In this document: positions 22,491 to 34,669 of the stretch, one piece after another
Layout of the letters: every line of letters begins with the position of its first letter
Numbering within the stretch: the first letter of the stretch is position 1
Notes under the pieces: model-generated
The model's input: the letters and a program-made list of their open reading frames with translations, nothing else
What the model was told of the DNA's origin: nothing
The model's database searches: none
Assembly: GCF_022201045.2 (NCBI RefSeq)
Contig: NC_068556.1
Coordinates: 19,139,501-19,203,500, forward strand
Source of the DNA: Citrus sinensis
Taxonomy: Eukaryota; Streptophyta; Magnoliopsida; Sapindales; Rutaceae
DNA length: 64,000 nucleotides
Direction: 5' to 3'
Position numbers and translations under genes: made by a program

Positions 22491-24540
22491 TAATGCTCAT
22501 GCGCCAAATGCTCTTCCCATTATAGTATATTGATGAAATGTTTTTCTTGTTTAATTTAATTTAAATAAAATAATTTTTTCATTACATGGGAGAATCTCCA
22601 CTTAATTGCGAATGAATATTGGGTTAAAGGCAATATTCCTCCATATCTAAATGAGTTTTTGAACATGAATTAAACTCATAGATTTCAATATGGTATAATG
22701 GACAAATTCACCAATGAGTGGACCCAAATTATCTTTTTATGTGACAAGGATCTAACAACAAAAAATTGATGTGCACATAACAGATGTTAATTAAGGAAAA
22801 ATCCTACATTAATATAGGATGAACTTTAGGCTATGGAGATTGAAGCTCTTTATCTCTTGATCTAGCTGCACATTCCATATATCTGAAAAAATTGTTCCAT
22901 AAAAGTAATGTATAATTTTTGTCCCGTCAAAGTATAATACATATGTCATAACTCTTCTTTATTTTCTCAATACAGATTCAACTTGACCCAAAGTACTTGC
23001 AATAATAAAAAACAAAGAAATCATACAGAGCGTACAAAAAGGAGACACGTGCAGAGATGATAATTCGATTAATTAATTAATTTTCAAGTTTGGTCTCCGC
23101 CAGTTCACGGATTGTAGCGTCAATCTCCCGATGTTTGACGCGCTGGTGCAAATAGATAAGCAATTTCTCCCTCGGTGGCAGGGTTTCTTTGATCAAAGGG
23201 TTATCCAGAAACTTGCTTTTCCATGCAGTAATGGCTGGAAATCTTTTCGGGTCAAGAAATTGAATGGATGCAATTTCTTCCCAAATTGGTATAAGGTAAT
23301 TGATCCATCCAATTGCAATTTCCAAATACGCATATTTGTTCTCTCCTCCAAAGTAGCTTTTTCCTTTGAGTTCTCCCTCTATCTTCTCCAAAGCTTCCAT
23401 TGTTGCTTTCAGAGCATCCTCTTTTTCCTCTCCTTTGGTCCACGTTGACTTCCATGCAGTTTGCATCAGCTAAAAATAAAAAATTAGGAGGCCAAACCAG
23501 TCTTTTAGTTCAGAGAGAACTTTTAACCGAAAAACCACAAACTTGTTTTGAAAAAATCAAATCGAAGTTTTAATTGAATTCAAAGTTGTGAAAACTTTAA
23601 CACTGACCTTTTCATCTGCAAATTTAGCCCAAAATCGAGCCATGGCTCTTTCATAAGGATCTTGAGGCAGCAACGGATCTTGTGGCCATGTCTCATCGAT
23701 GTACTCCAGAATAACAAGCGACTCAACTATCACTTTGTCATCATGAACAAGCACAGGAACCTTTTTATGAACTGGGTTCAGCTCAAGAAGCCTGGTGCTT
23801 TTGTTAAAGACGTCTTCTTCAATGTATTCAAATTCAACACCCTTTAGCTTCAATGCCCATACTACCCTAAACACAAAAGGACTACACCAAAACCCCAAAA
23901 CCTTCACTTTTGTTGCCATAATCTTCTGCTATTGTGATTTGTGAATGTGAGGTGAGATCTATCCACACACACACACTCACTTCTAGATAAGTGGAAAACT
24001 AGATTTTTATAATAATTACAAGTTATAAAACAAGATAGACGGCAACTTTGACTACTGTAGAATATTTATTTATTCGATTGGTTACATATAAATTAAAGAT
24101 TCCAACTTTTAGCTACATACACGACCTTTAATGTATGTGGAATTTTTTCTCGAGAATGCGACACTTCTTGAGAGGCAAGGCATGACTTAATTAACCTGCG
24201 TGTGTGTTTTTGCCATTGACGATGTTGAGTGTTGTGAGGACATTTGAAATTTCAAAAGTCTAGTTTCTAATTTTTTTTTTCATTTCAATGTTTTATATGC
24301 AACAATATCCTATGTAGAGATGAGAACTTCTCCCCTTTTTTAATTTAAAAATAGTTCCTTGTTAAAATATTTTTCTAACACTGTTTTACAAAAGAATTTA
24401 ATTTCTAGAGGTGGACATGGGTTGAATTGGATTCAGTTTATAAAAATCCAATTCAATCCATTGTTAATTAGGTTGAGAAGAATTAATAAATTAAACAAAT
24501 AAACATGTCAAATCCAACCCACTCCAACCCTTAAATCATC
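22490..24540. repeat. Segmental duplication, copy A (contains GST gene A)
   Basis: This block is near-identical to 27168-29240. It covers the 3' flank (both begin near 'gcgccaaatgctcttccc'), the whole GST gene with its short intron, and the promoter and upstream flank to about 'catgtcaaatccaaccca'. Small indels and scattered substitutions separate the copies. Confidence 0.85.
23077..23919 (-). CDS. Tau-class glutathione S-transferase, gene A
   Basis: Two exons, 23919-23608 and 23469-23077, with a 138-bp GT-AG intron in phase 0 at the position common to tau GSTs; 234 residues. The N-terminal thioredoxin-like domain (about 5-80) has the catalytic Ser13 (GFWCSPFVF), a cis-Pro (KKVPV, Pro55) and the glutathione-binding Glu66-Ser67. 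The C-terminal helical domain forms the hydrophobic substrate pocket. The enzyme conjugates glutathione to electrophiles such as herbicides and lipid oxidation products in the cytosol. The tail ([10 protein letters not shown]) is slightly longer than in genes C to E. It differs from gene B at eight residues by hand count. No TATA box was assigned. Confidence 0.93.
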
Positions 24541-25494
24541 TGCAATGGTTTGGTTGGGTTGGGTTGATCGAATTGATCAAAATTAAAAATACAAAAAATT
24601 CAAATATAAAAGTTTAAAAAATGATTTGGAATTTAAAATTAAATTCAAATAGTAACAAAGCACATAATTCCCCATCATAAAACTAAATATTTTCCATTGT
24701 AACCAACATCTAACGATAAACAACATGATGTTCTTTTCTTTTTAAATGTTTTTAGAGTTTTTTTTTTAAATAGATTTCATAAGTTTTATATGATGGATGG
24801 TTGAAAAAAAAATTATAATAAAAATAAAATTGGGATTAGTTGAGATATTTTAAGGGATAAAAATTAATTTCAAATTTTTAATGGATTTAATTAAAAAGTG
24901 GGGGGCTAGTTAGATAAAATAAGGGAGTCAATTATCACCACTTAATAAATTGGCCGAATCAACCCATTATGACCCAATCAACCTATATTAATTTAACTAG
25001 ATTGAGTTAGATTAAATTGGGCCTTAGTAAACCCATAGAATTTTCTTGTCTAAATTGAGCCTGCAGTATGATGATTTGGGTGGTGGTACAGTGATGCAGC
25101 CCCCAAGATATGGTCAAGGGCTTAAGGCTATCCTGTCTCATGATGCTTGCAGCTCCTCCTGGTAGTATTAAGTCTTCAAGCTATTATTATTTTTGCTTGA
25201 TTTTCTTTAGAGAGTTGTTATTATTATTATTTGTTAAAATTTAAGTGATGACATCCACTAAACTATTTTATAAACCCATCTTTTCAAAAGATCTATTATT
25301 AAATATATAAAAAAATATTTTTTTTTAGTTATACACCCACTAGGATGCCTAATGCAGCCTCTGTCCCTTAACTAAAATTTACTACTCCCATTATTTTACT
25401 AAATAAACTCATCTTTGAAACCATTTATACAACCGTTATTTGCAAAATTCTGATAAAAAGAGAGAAGCTTCCTAATTCTTTGTAGGCTTCCAAA
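23920..25494. other. Upstream flank of GST A with an old repeat
   Basis: To about 24540 the sequence is shared with the flank of GST B. Beyond that, 24400-25070 looks like a diverged dispersed repeat that starts 'gaggtggacatgggttgaatt' and ends near 'gggccttagtaaaccc'. Only its first part is kept beside gene B (about 29125-29240). No gene was seen. Confidence 0.5.
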
Positions 25495-25771
25495 TTTATG
25501 AAGACATAACAGGCAGTTCTTGCATATTATAGAACATAGGCCTAATCATAGGATATCATCTTATTCTTTCTAAATATTTGATTTAAAGATGAAATATACA
25601 TTACACACAGCATTGCAACTTTAATTCTCCGATGCACAAAAGTCGGCATAATCGCTTCTGCTCGCTTGTGAAAATAGGCAAGCGTCTTGTCCCTGGGTGG
25701 CAAGTTTTCTTTGATGACAGGGTGTTTCAGAAACTTGGTGCTCCATTCAGCAATGGCCGGGAATTTCTAAG
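25495..25771 (-). pseudogene. GST exon-2 fragment (pseudogene)
   Basis: Read on the minus strand it encodes [18 protein letters not shown] and NLPPRDKTLAYFHKRAE, the C-terminal part of a tau GST closest to gene C, followed by the 3'UTR. A one-base loss shortly before the end shifts the frame, and the match stops abruptly near 25771. There is no exon 1 or promoter. It is a leftover of a tandem duplication. Confidence 0.85.
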
Positions 25772-26004
25772 TGTAACACCTAAGTGTAACAACAACATTA
25801 ATAGTCCAACATAAATTCATAATTGATTACATCACAATATCTTGTGATATATACCTTACTGCAGATCTGTTTGAATATTCATTATTTTTAAGTGTCTTTT
25901 CTAATAGGTATACTCCCTTAGGTCCTTCTCGAACTAGCTGCTAGTTGTATTCTTTGCAATTCTTTTATTTTAATAAATTTATCATTCTGTGGGTATTAAT
26001 ATAT
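25772..26004. other. Short AT-rich spacer
   Basis: No coding or repeat signal beyond the target duplication of the next element at 25995-26004. Confidence 0.4.
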
Positions 26005-26592
26005 GGGTAATTTTTAAAAATCTCCCCTGAGGTTTGAGGCTGTTGCAAGTAGATGGCGAAAATCATTTTATTTGTAAAAGACCCCCTACGGTTAGTTAAA
26101 ATTTTCATTGACTAACTGTTGACTTTAAAAAGACAATATTACCCCCAATAATAATTTACGTCAGTTAAAATTTCCTTAAAATCTTAAAAAAAATAAAATT
26201 ACAAACTTAAAAAAAATTATATTTTTATATCAAATAATTAAAATTTGTAATTTTATTACAAACTTTAAAAAATTACATTTTTATATCAAATAATTAAGAT
26301 TTGTAATTTTATTACAAACTTAAAAAAATTATTTTAAGATTTGTAATTTTATTTTTTTAAGATTTTAAGGAAATATCAATAACTTGATCATGGTGAAAAT
26401 AATTGTTTTAATTACTTATGAAATTATAAATATTTAGAATTGTAAATATTGGGGGTAATATTGTCTTTTCAAAGTCAACAGTTAGTCAATAAAAATTTTA
26501 ACTAACGGTAGGGGGCCTTTTACAAATAAAATGATTTTCACCATCTACTTGCAACAGCCTCAAACCTCAGGGGAGGTTTTTAAAAATTACCC
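26005..26592. mobile_element. Mutator-type MITE with long terminal inverted repeats and 10-bp target duplication
   Basis: The ends are GGGTAATTTTTAAAAATC and its inverse, and the inverted repeats extend about 150 bases with few differences (for example 'gggggtaatattgtctttt' and its inverse). The element is flanked by ATTAATATAT at 25995-26004 and 26593-26602, a perfect 10-bp duplication, which fits the Mutator superfamily (9-11 bp). The centre is AT-rich and non-coding. Confidence 0.85.
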
Positions 26593-26660
26593 ATTAATAT
26601 ATTATATATACAACGGGAGATATTCGTTATTTCCAAAAACTTAAAATTTTAAAAAATGAG

Positions 26661-26812
26661 TGATGCTATATTTATTTAGTTGGAATATTTTGTTTATATT
26701 TCAATTTATGTGAAATGATAAAACTTAATAACTAACTATCACTTAAGTTAATCAAATAATGTCACATCAATTGAAATATAAACTAGTTATCCTAACTAAA
26801 TTAGTATAACAT
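26661..26812. mobile_element. Small foldback MITE
   Basis: The left arm (TGCTATATTTATTTAGTTGG, then TTTATATTTCAATT and ATGTGA) matches the right arm read inverted (TGTTATACTAATTTAGTTAGG, then TTTATATTTCAATT and ATGTGA). It is about 150 bp and non-coding. Its family (TTTATATTTCAATT) is not assigned. Confidence 0.5.
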
Positions 26813-27167
26813 TATTTTTTTTAGCAACAGAATGTTAGTAGAATATAAAAAAATGAATGTTCTATACATACCTCCAAATAATTGATGCATATATTTGATA
26901 TTTTTAACTCATCTTATAGTGGGTCCGTCTATCTTATAAAAACTTACTATCATTGTAACATACAATTATTGTAAGGTAGTTTTTTTTTTCATCTTATTTT
27001 ATAGCTTGTAAATCTAAAATCTTTAAGAGTCTGTTTATAGAATTTCTCCTAATTCTATGAAGTTGACAAAAATGATAAGAACTAATGTATGATGCCCTTT
27101 TGGAAACAATTAATTTGCCCAATAATTATACTAGCAACAAAAATTCTAATAGAAAATAAGTTTAATC

Positions 27168-29240
27168 AATGCTCAGGGGCGCCAAATGCTCTTCCCGTTA
27201 TAGTATATTGATGAAATGTGTTTCTTGTTTAATTTAATTTAAATAAAACAATTTTTCATTACATGGGAGGATCTCCACTTAATTGCAAATGAATATTGGG
27301 TTAAAGGCAATATTCCTCAAGATCTAAATGAGTCTTTGAACATGAATTAAACTCATAGATTTAAATATGTTATAATGGACAAATTCACCTATGAGTGGAT
27401 CCAAATTATCTTTCTATGTGATAAGGATCTAACAAAAAAAAAAATTGATGTGCACATAACAGAAGTTAATTAAGGACAAATCCTACATTAATATAGGATG
27501 AACTTTAGGCCATGTTTATAAGATTGAAGCTAATCTTCAACTCTTTAACTCTTGATCTAGCTACAAATTCCATATATCTGAAAAAATAGTTCCATGAAAG
27601 TAATGTATAATTTTTGTCCCGCCAAAGCATAATAAATAGGTCGTACCTCTTCTTTATTTTCTCAACACAGATTCAACTTGACCCAAAGTACTTATAAAAA
27701 TAATAATAACAATAAAAAAAAAAAAAACAACGAAATCATACAGAGCGTACAGAAAGGAGACACGTGCAGAGATGATAATTCGATTAGTTAATTAATTTTC
27801 AAGTTTGGTCTCCGCCAGTTCACGGATTGTAGCGTCAATCTCCCATTGTTTGACGCGCTCGTGAAAATAGATAAGCAATTTCTCCCTTGGTGGCAGGGTT
27901 TCTTTGATCAAAGGGTTATCCAGAAACTTGCTTTTCCATGCAGTAATGGCTGGAAATCTTTTCGGGTCAAGAAATTGAATGGATGCAATTTCTTCCCAAA
28001 TTGGTATAAGGTAATTGATCCATCCAATTGCAATTTCCAAATACGCATATTTGTTCTCTCCTCCAAAGTAGCTTTTTCCTTTGAGTTCTCCCTCTATCTT
28101 CTCCAAAGCTTCCATTGTTGCTTTCAGAGCATCCTCTTTTTCCTCTCCTTTGGTCCACGTTGACTTCCATGCAGTTTGTATCAGCTAAAAATAAAAAATT
28201 AGGAGGCCAAACCAGTATTTTAGTTCAGAGAGAACTTTAACAGAAAAACCACAAACTTGTTTTGAAAAAATCAAATCGAAGTTTTAATTGAATTCAAAGT
28301 TGTAAAAACATTAACACTCACCTTTTCATCTGCAAATTTAGCCCAAAATCGAGCCGTGGCTTTTTCATAAGGATCTTGAGGCAGCAACGGATCTTGTGGC
28401 CATGTCTCATCGATGTACTCCAGAATAACAAACGACTCAACTATCACTTTGTCATCATGAACAAGCACAGGAACCTTTTTATGAACTGGGTTCAGCTCAA
28501 GAAGCCTGGTGCTTTTGTTAAAGACGTCTTCTTCAATGTATTCAAATTCAACACCCTTTAGCTTCAATGCCCATACTACCCTAAACACAAAAGGACTACA
28601 CCAAAACCCCAAAACCTTCACTTTTGTTGCCATAATCTTCTGCTATTGTGATTTGTGAATGTGAGGTGAGATCTATCCACACACACACACTCACTTCTAG
28701 ATAAGTGGAAAACTAGATTTTTATAATAATTACAAGTTATAAAACAAGATAGACGGCAACTTTGACTACTGTAGAATATTTATTTATTCGATTGGTTACA
28801 TATAAATTAAAGATTCCAACTTTTAGCTACATACACGACCTTTAATGTATGTGGAATTTTTTCTCGAGAATGCGACACTTCTTGAGAGGCAAGGCATGAC
28901 TTAATTAACCTGCGTGTGTGTTTTTGCCATTGACGATGTTGAGTGTTGTGAGGACATTTGAAATTTCAAAAGTCTAGTTTCTAATTTTTTTTTTCATTTC
29001 AATGTTTTATATGCAACAATATCCTAGGTAGAAATGAGAACTTCTCCCCCTTTTTTAATTTTAAAATAGTTCCTTGTTAAAATATTTTTCTAAGAATATA
29101 TTACAAAAGAATTTAATTTCTAGAGGTGGACATGGATTGAATTAGATTCAGTTTATGAAAATCAAACTCAATCCATTGTTAATTGGGTTGAGAAGAATTA
29201 ATAAATTAAACAAATAAACATGTCAAATCCAACCCAATCC
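27168..29240. repeat. Segmental duplication, copy B (contains GST gene B)
   Basis: This is the partner of 22490-24540. The right end breaks at about 29240, where the sequence switches from the dispersed-repeat start to a GST 3'UTR fragment. Confidence 0.85.
27792..28633 (-). CDS. Tau-class glutathione S-transferase, gene B
   Basis: Two exons, 28633-28322 and 28184-27792, with a 137-bp intron; 234 residues, the same as gene A. Catalytic Ser13, the cis-Pro at 55 and Glu66-Ser67 are kept. Differences from A are few: Phe for Leu after the ES motif, Lys-Ala-Thr for Arg-Ala-Met near the end of exon 1, and Phe/Glu/Gln/Trp changes in the last helix (FHERVKQWE against LHQRVKHRE). Exon 2 opens LIQTAW. 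The promoter flank is shared with A to about 500 bp or more, so the two probably share expression. Function is as for the tau class: glutathione conjugation or peroxidase-type detoxification. Confidence 0.93.
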
Positions 29241-29242
29241 AA

Positions 29243-29440
29243 ATTTATCAAGACATAACAGGCAGTTCTTGCATATTATAGAACATAGGCCTAATCATAG
29301 GATATCATCTTATTCTTTCTAAATATTTGATTTAAAGATGAAATATACATTACACACAACATTGCAACTTTAATTCTCCGATGCACAAAAGTCGGCATAT
29401 ATCTCTTCTGCTCGCTTGTGAAAATACACAAGCGACTAGG
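29243..29440 (-). pseudogene. Second GST 3'UTR/exon-2 end fragment
   Basis: Sequence matching the 3'UTR of GST C and of the 25495-25771 fragment runs from 'agacataacaggcagttcttg' to the last codons ('cttctgctcgcttgtg'), then breaks at about 29436. Only about 20 codons remain. With the first fragment it shows that a duplication unit once repeated here. Confidence 0.8.
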
Positions 29441-29632
29441 ACACATTCAGCTTGTTAGTTAATGTGACAAAAGGAAAGACGCTTCTAATTCTTCGTAGGC
29501 TTCCAAATTAATGGAGACATAGTAGGCAGTTCTTGCATATTACAGAATCGAGGCCTAATCGCAGGAGATCGGCTTATTCTTTCTAGTTATTTGTTTAAGG
29601 ATGAAATATATAGTACACACAACATCACAACT

Positions 29633-31649
29633 TCAATTCTCCGATGCACAAAAGTTAGCATATATTTCTTCTGCTCGCTTGTGACAATAGGCAAGCGTCC
29701 TGTCCCTGGGTGGCAAGTTTTCTTTGATGACAGGGTGTTTCAGAAACTTGGTGCTCCATTCAGCAATGGCTGGGAATTTCTGAGAGTCAAGAATTCGCAT
29801 GGATCCACCAGCTTCTTCCCAAACAGGAATCCAGTAACCGATCCATCCAATTGCAAGGTCCAAATAACCAATGCTATTTCCTCCCATGAAGTTCTTTCCT
29901 CTGAGTACTTCTTCTATCTTTTCCAAGGATTCTACTGCTTCTTTCATAGCCTTTTGTTTCTCCTCTCCTTTGCTCCACATTGCCTTATATGCTGATTCCA
30001 AAAGCTGATCAAACAATTGAAAAGATTAATAAATCGGAATATTTCAGTAGAATAAAAAATGAGTATTATTAATTTGTAAATGTGCTGTTTGTAAGCAGGG
30101 GCGGAGACAGAATTGAAAGTATTCGAGGGTAAAGTGTTAGATGTTTAAACTAACGGGGGACAAAATCAGAAAAACAATTGATATAAAGAATTATATATTA
30201 GTTCTGGAACTGTGATAAAAATGAGCAGTAAATAAGTTGCCTTTAAGGGACAGTCCAATTACTGCAACCGGAATTTCAGTTCGACATATTAGTGACGGAA
30301 AAATTGCAAAATTTGGAGAGGTTGCAAACATAAAAACTATAAGGGTGAGGTGACTCTAAAATTAATTTTGAGCACTCTTTTATTCTACATATTCATTCAT
30401 TTGACTTGAAAATATAAATTTTATTTAGTATAGTTTTGCAAATGCCGAAACAGCTCTTTTATTAAGTGTACGTTTAGTATGACTTATATAATGACTAAAA
30501 ATATTTATTTAATTTCGTAAACTGTTTTTAAATTTTTTATTGTTGTTTAGTGTTTTTTAATAGAGTTTTGTACATTAAATAAATTATTTTGCCTCTAATA
30601 GAAAAAGTTTAAATTTTGAGATTTTAAGAGCTGAAAAGCTTTTTTAAAATATAAAAATATCTAAAATATTCTTTTTTTATTTGACAATTTTATTCATTCA
30701 TTTCATGACATAACTTTTAAAAAAAATATCTATTAAAGTAATTTTATAATTTTTAATAAAAATTTTTATTGACAACCAAATAACTATAATTTTTCAATAA
30801 AAACTTTACTTATAAAAGTTTAATAACAAAAGCTCTACTAAGCTCTACTTAAATAAGTTATGTTCAAAAAACATCTAAAATTATTCTTTTAATAATATCA
30901 TTTTCTTTTTAAACCCATAAAATTTCATCATTATGTTATATCCATCATTTTTGTTTACCAAAGCGATAAATATGTTTCGATTTAGATAAAGTGACAAATC
31001 CAACTTTTGCTTTGATATTCTTCCATGCGTTTTGATTTTGTTAAAGTGACAAATCCAAAGAATGTATTTTTTTTTATTCTTCTAAATAAACAATTTCAAA
31101 AAAAACAAAATTAGTAATAGAGTTGTACATATTTCTATAGAAAAAATTAGTAATATCAGTCAGCAAACAATAATAAAGCTTTCTTTAAGGGACAATCCAA
31201 AATTAGTGGCGGAACCAATCTTTTAAATTGGACTTCGAGAGAACTTTAATTCAAAAAAAAAAATCACAAGTTTATTTTTGAAAAATTCAAATCGAAGTTC
31301 TAATTGAATTCAAAGTTGTATAAACTTTAACAGTCACCTTTTCATCTCCAAATTTAGCCCAAAATCGAGCCATGGCTTTTTCGTAAGGATCTTGAGGCAG
31401 CAACGGATCTTGTGGCCACGTCTCATCGATGTACTCCAGAAAAACAAACGACTCAACTATCACTCTCTTGTCATGAACCAGCACAGGAACTTTTTTATGA
31501 ACCGGGTTCAATTCAAGAAGCTCGGTGCTTTTGTTAAAGATATCTTCTTCAATGTATTCAAATTCAACCCCCTTTAGCTTCAGTGCCCATACCACCCTAA
31601 ACGCAAAAGGACTACACCAAAACCCTAAAAGCTTCACTTTTGTTGTCAT
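29633..31649 (-). CDS. Tau-class glutathione S-transferase, gene C
   Basis: Two exons, 31649-31338 and 30004-29633, with a 1333-bp intron; 227 residues. It starts [17 protein letters not shown] with Ser13; HKKVPVLVH (cis-Pro) and [10 protein letters not shown] (Glu66-Ser67) follow. The C-terminal domain has [18 protein letters not shown], then [12 protein letters not shown]. The end, NFCASEN, differs from the A/B tail, so C is an older paralogue. The intron is expanded by mobile-element remnants (30470-30870 and hAT-like ends near 30098). Predicted cytosolic detoxification enzyme. Confidence 0.93.
30460..30870. mobile_element. MITE of the 46.7-kb family, in the intron of GST C
   Basis: It contains the family landmarks 'gtttagtatgacttat', 'aatttttaataaaaattt', 'ttgacaaccaaataact' and 'ctctacttaaataagttatg', in the same orientation as the copies at 47148-47585 and 47586-47935. 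There is no coding content. Confidence 0.65.
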
Positions 31650-32712
31650 AATTTTTTTTGCTTCTTCTATTGTGAATGTGAGATGATACTTCTATGCATT
31701 TATAGACAAATGAAAACTAGTCTTTTATAAAAATTACAAGACAAGATAAACAGCAATTTTGACTCTGTAGATTAGGCTGCTTCTTTGAATTATTCATAGA
31801 AATGATAATTGTTAGAAAAATGCTACATACATGGTCCACCAAATGACCTTATAGTCCCATCTCTCTTTTTTTATATAGTTATAATTTTTTTCATAAAACT
31901 ATCGTTCATTTTTAATTATCTTAAATTCTTTTTGACATTTTCAAAAATAAAGGGATTGCTATGTTAATTACCTAAGTAAATACATCCAGCTGTTGCCTTT
32001 ACTTTTACAATTCTTTGGTTGGATCTAATGGTTAGATCACAAAAAGACAAAAAAATGTGGTACCATACCACTGTAGTAACATAATTGAACCCATTTAGAA
32101 TAAACCCTAGAAATCTATTGAGCAATAGTTAGAAAATCTACTCTTAGAATAATTTCAGCTTAATTAGACATAATCAATCACTGTCTTCCATACCTAAATC
32201 CTGACTGCACGTCATAACCAAATTCTATCAAAATTAAATTGTGCACGCAGAGAGGAAAATGTAAATTAATAATTAGTTTAATTTTGGATTGGCCCCCTTG
32301 TGAATTCATTATCTTCAAATTACCCTCAATATTATTGAAAATCTCAATGTAATACTTTTTTTTTTTAAGAATGCCAAAAAAAGAAAATCTTCAATCCACC
32401 TCATTTTTTTCCTCATCTTAAAAAAAGGGATAACTTGAAATTTTTCAAAAATAAAAGTTGATTTAAAGATAATTAATTCATAAGAGAGGTGAAGTTTACT
32501 CTTAACCCTAAGAGCATAAAATATGAATGAAGAAGATAATTTAATCGAAAGAGTAATTTTATTGATGAAATTGAAAGAAAGGGTACAAAGAAAAAGGAAA
32601 ATGCAGTACAAGACTTTCCACACAACATCACACTACTAGTTGAACACCATAACATGATGGCGATCTCCAAAAGAGTCCCTTATTAGTTAACTTAATTTCA
32701 AGCTTAAAATAA
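31650..32712. other. Spacer between GST genes C and D
   Basis: It holds the C promoter flank and AT-rich DNA with homopolymer runs. No reading frame with recognisable content and no terminal repeats were found. Confidence 0.4.
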
Positions 32713-34123
32713 TTAGTTGTTGGATGCTGATGATACAAACTCATGGACTTGGCGGAAAAACGGAAGCAAGCTCTCAGTGGATGGTAAGTTTTCTTTGATG
32801 ACAGGGTGATTGACAAACTTGGTGGTCCATTCAGCAATGGCTGGAAATTTCTGAGTGTGTGTTTGCATTGAACCGGCTTCTTCATAAATAGGCAGCCAGT
32901 AACCGATGACTCCAAATACAATGTCCAAAAAACCAATGCTCTCTCCTCCGGCAGCACTATTAAACAGGTTGCTCTTCTCTTTGATTGCTCCATCTATCTT
33001 TTCCAATCCTTCTATTACTTCTTTTTCAATCTTCTCTTTTGCCTCTCCTTTCGCAATGAATGCCGCAAATGCTTTATTCCAAAACTAAAAATAGTAAAAG
33101 ATAATATGATTTAAAAAAAAAAAAAAACAACTATGGGATAAAATTACTTTTAGCTTCTAAGATCCGGGCTAAAAGTCACCGTTGCTAAACAGCTAGCTAG
33201 TTAAGTTTAACAGATCCTAAGCATCCCTTTGGTTCTGTTAAACATCCCTCTGGTACTGTGATGTCGTGAATTTCAAGTTTAAATTGCTATAGAATAAAAA
33301 CTCCAGTTGTGAAATAAAAGTTTGATATTGTTTAACTTTTAACATAATAATTTTAGCACAATCGAGGTAGTATAAATAGGTTTTTCATCAAGGAATCAAG
33401 GACAAGGGTATAGAACAATCTTACTTCTAAACTAAAGCAGAAAGTATTTACTAAAAATTACTGTTGTTAGATAACAGTACCAAATGATCTTGTATATATA
33501 TATATAATAGATAGATTTCCACAAACATCAACATATGTATATTAATAATAATATATCTATAAATTGCTGTACATGTATAAACTTTTTTGTATGATGTGAA
33601 ATAATTGCTTACGTGACATAAAAGTATTGGTTGGTTGAAAGCAAACTCATATAATTAATTTCATTAATTATTTTTACTTTTCAACCAATCTCTTCAGGTC
33701 ACTATTTAGATTATACGATAAAGTTTGTATAATAGTATGTAGGGATATTATTATGTATGTATGTATATAAGTAAGCAGTAGAGAATTCTTATTAAATTGA
33801 GAAATGCTTACCAAATCATCTACAAATTTAGCCCAGAAACGAACCGTGGCTCTTTCGTAAGGATCTTGAGGCAACAAAGGATTATTCTGCCATGTCTCCT
33901 CGATGTACTCAAGAATAGTCAATGACTCATTGATCGGCTTCTCGCCATGAATAAGCACAGGAACCTTCTTATGAATTGGGTTCGATTCTAGAAGTTTGGG
34001 ACTTTTGTTGAAGGGATCTTCTTCAAAGTATTCGTAATCAACACCCTTCAGCTGCAGTGCCACTTTTACCCTAAACACAAACGGGCTTGGCCAAATCCCT
34101 AAGAGCTTGACTTCTGTAGCCAT
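32713..34123 (-). CDS. Tau-class glutathione S-transferase, gene D
   Basis: Two exons, 34123-33812 and 33084-32713, with a 727-bp intron; 227 residues. The N-terminal domain starts [17 protein letters not shown] (Ser13), then KKVPVLIHG and [10 protein letters not shown] (Glu-Ser). The exon-2 product begins [18 protein letters not shown] and includes [16 protein letters not shown] and PVIKENLP. The sequence is distinct from A to C ([10 protein letters not shown] instead of [10 protein letters not shown]) and closest to E. The end is VSSASNN. No break was found. The divergent neighbour E lies about 2.2 kb away. Confidence 0.92.
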
Positions 34124-34669
34124 GTTTTCGGTGCTTGATCTTGATCTTTCAGTGATGATATGATTTTGATCTGATGATGAGATGATATTTTGTCTTTCAA
34201 CTTCTTGTATTTATTTGCAGAAGCCACGAGTAGAGTAGACTTTGAAAGCTTCAGCTTACAAGGTATGAATGTGATTAATACGCCAATTTGACTATAAAAT
34301 AAGAACAATATCGACTGTTCCAAAAGAGATTTAACAACATTATTAATACATGGATATTTGTTTATATACAGCTAAGCAAATGATTTAACTATTGTTTAAT
34401 TAGGATCTAACAACTATAGCCTTTAATTACGCAAGTTGCGTGAGGCATTATAGTAAAACCCCTGATTTATATTATTCTAATGAAGAAGACTTTGACTAAT
34501 AACTCATTCTGAATTCACATACTGCTTTATTATTAATTAATTACTTTTTTCTCATTATAAAAACTACACTCTCAAAAAGCTTGAGAAGTGACGAGATCTC
34601 TTACGTTTGCTGAGGTTTGCAAATATAAAATAATGCCGCAGAGCTAATCATTCTACGCAGGTTTACACG

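Noticed and set aside
23131-23448. Plus-strand open frames of about 105 codons opposite GST A and B exon 2
   Set aside because: They are antisense to real exons with correct splice sites and family motifs; identical shadows occur in both duplicated copies.
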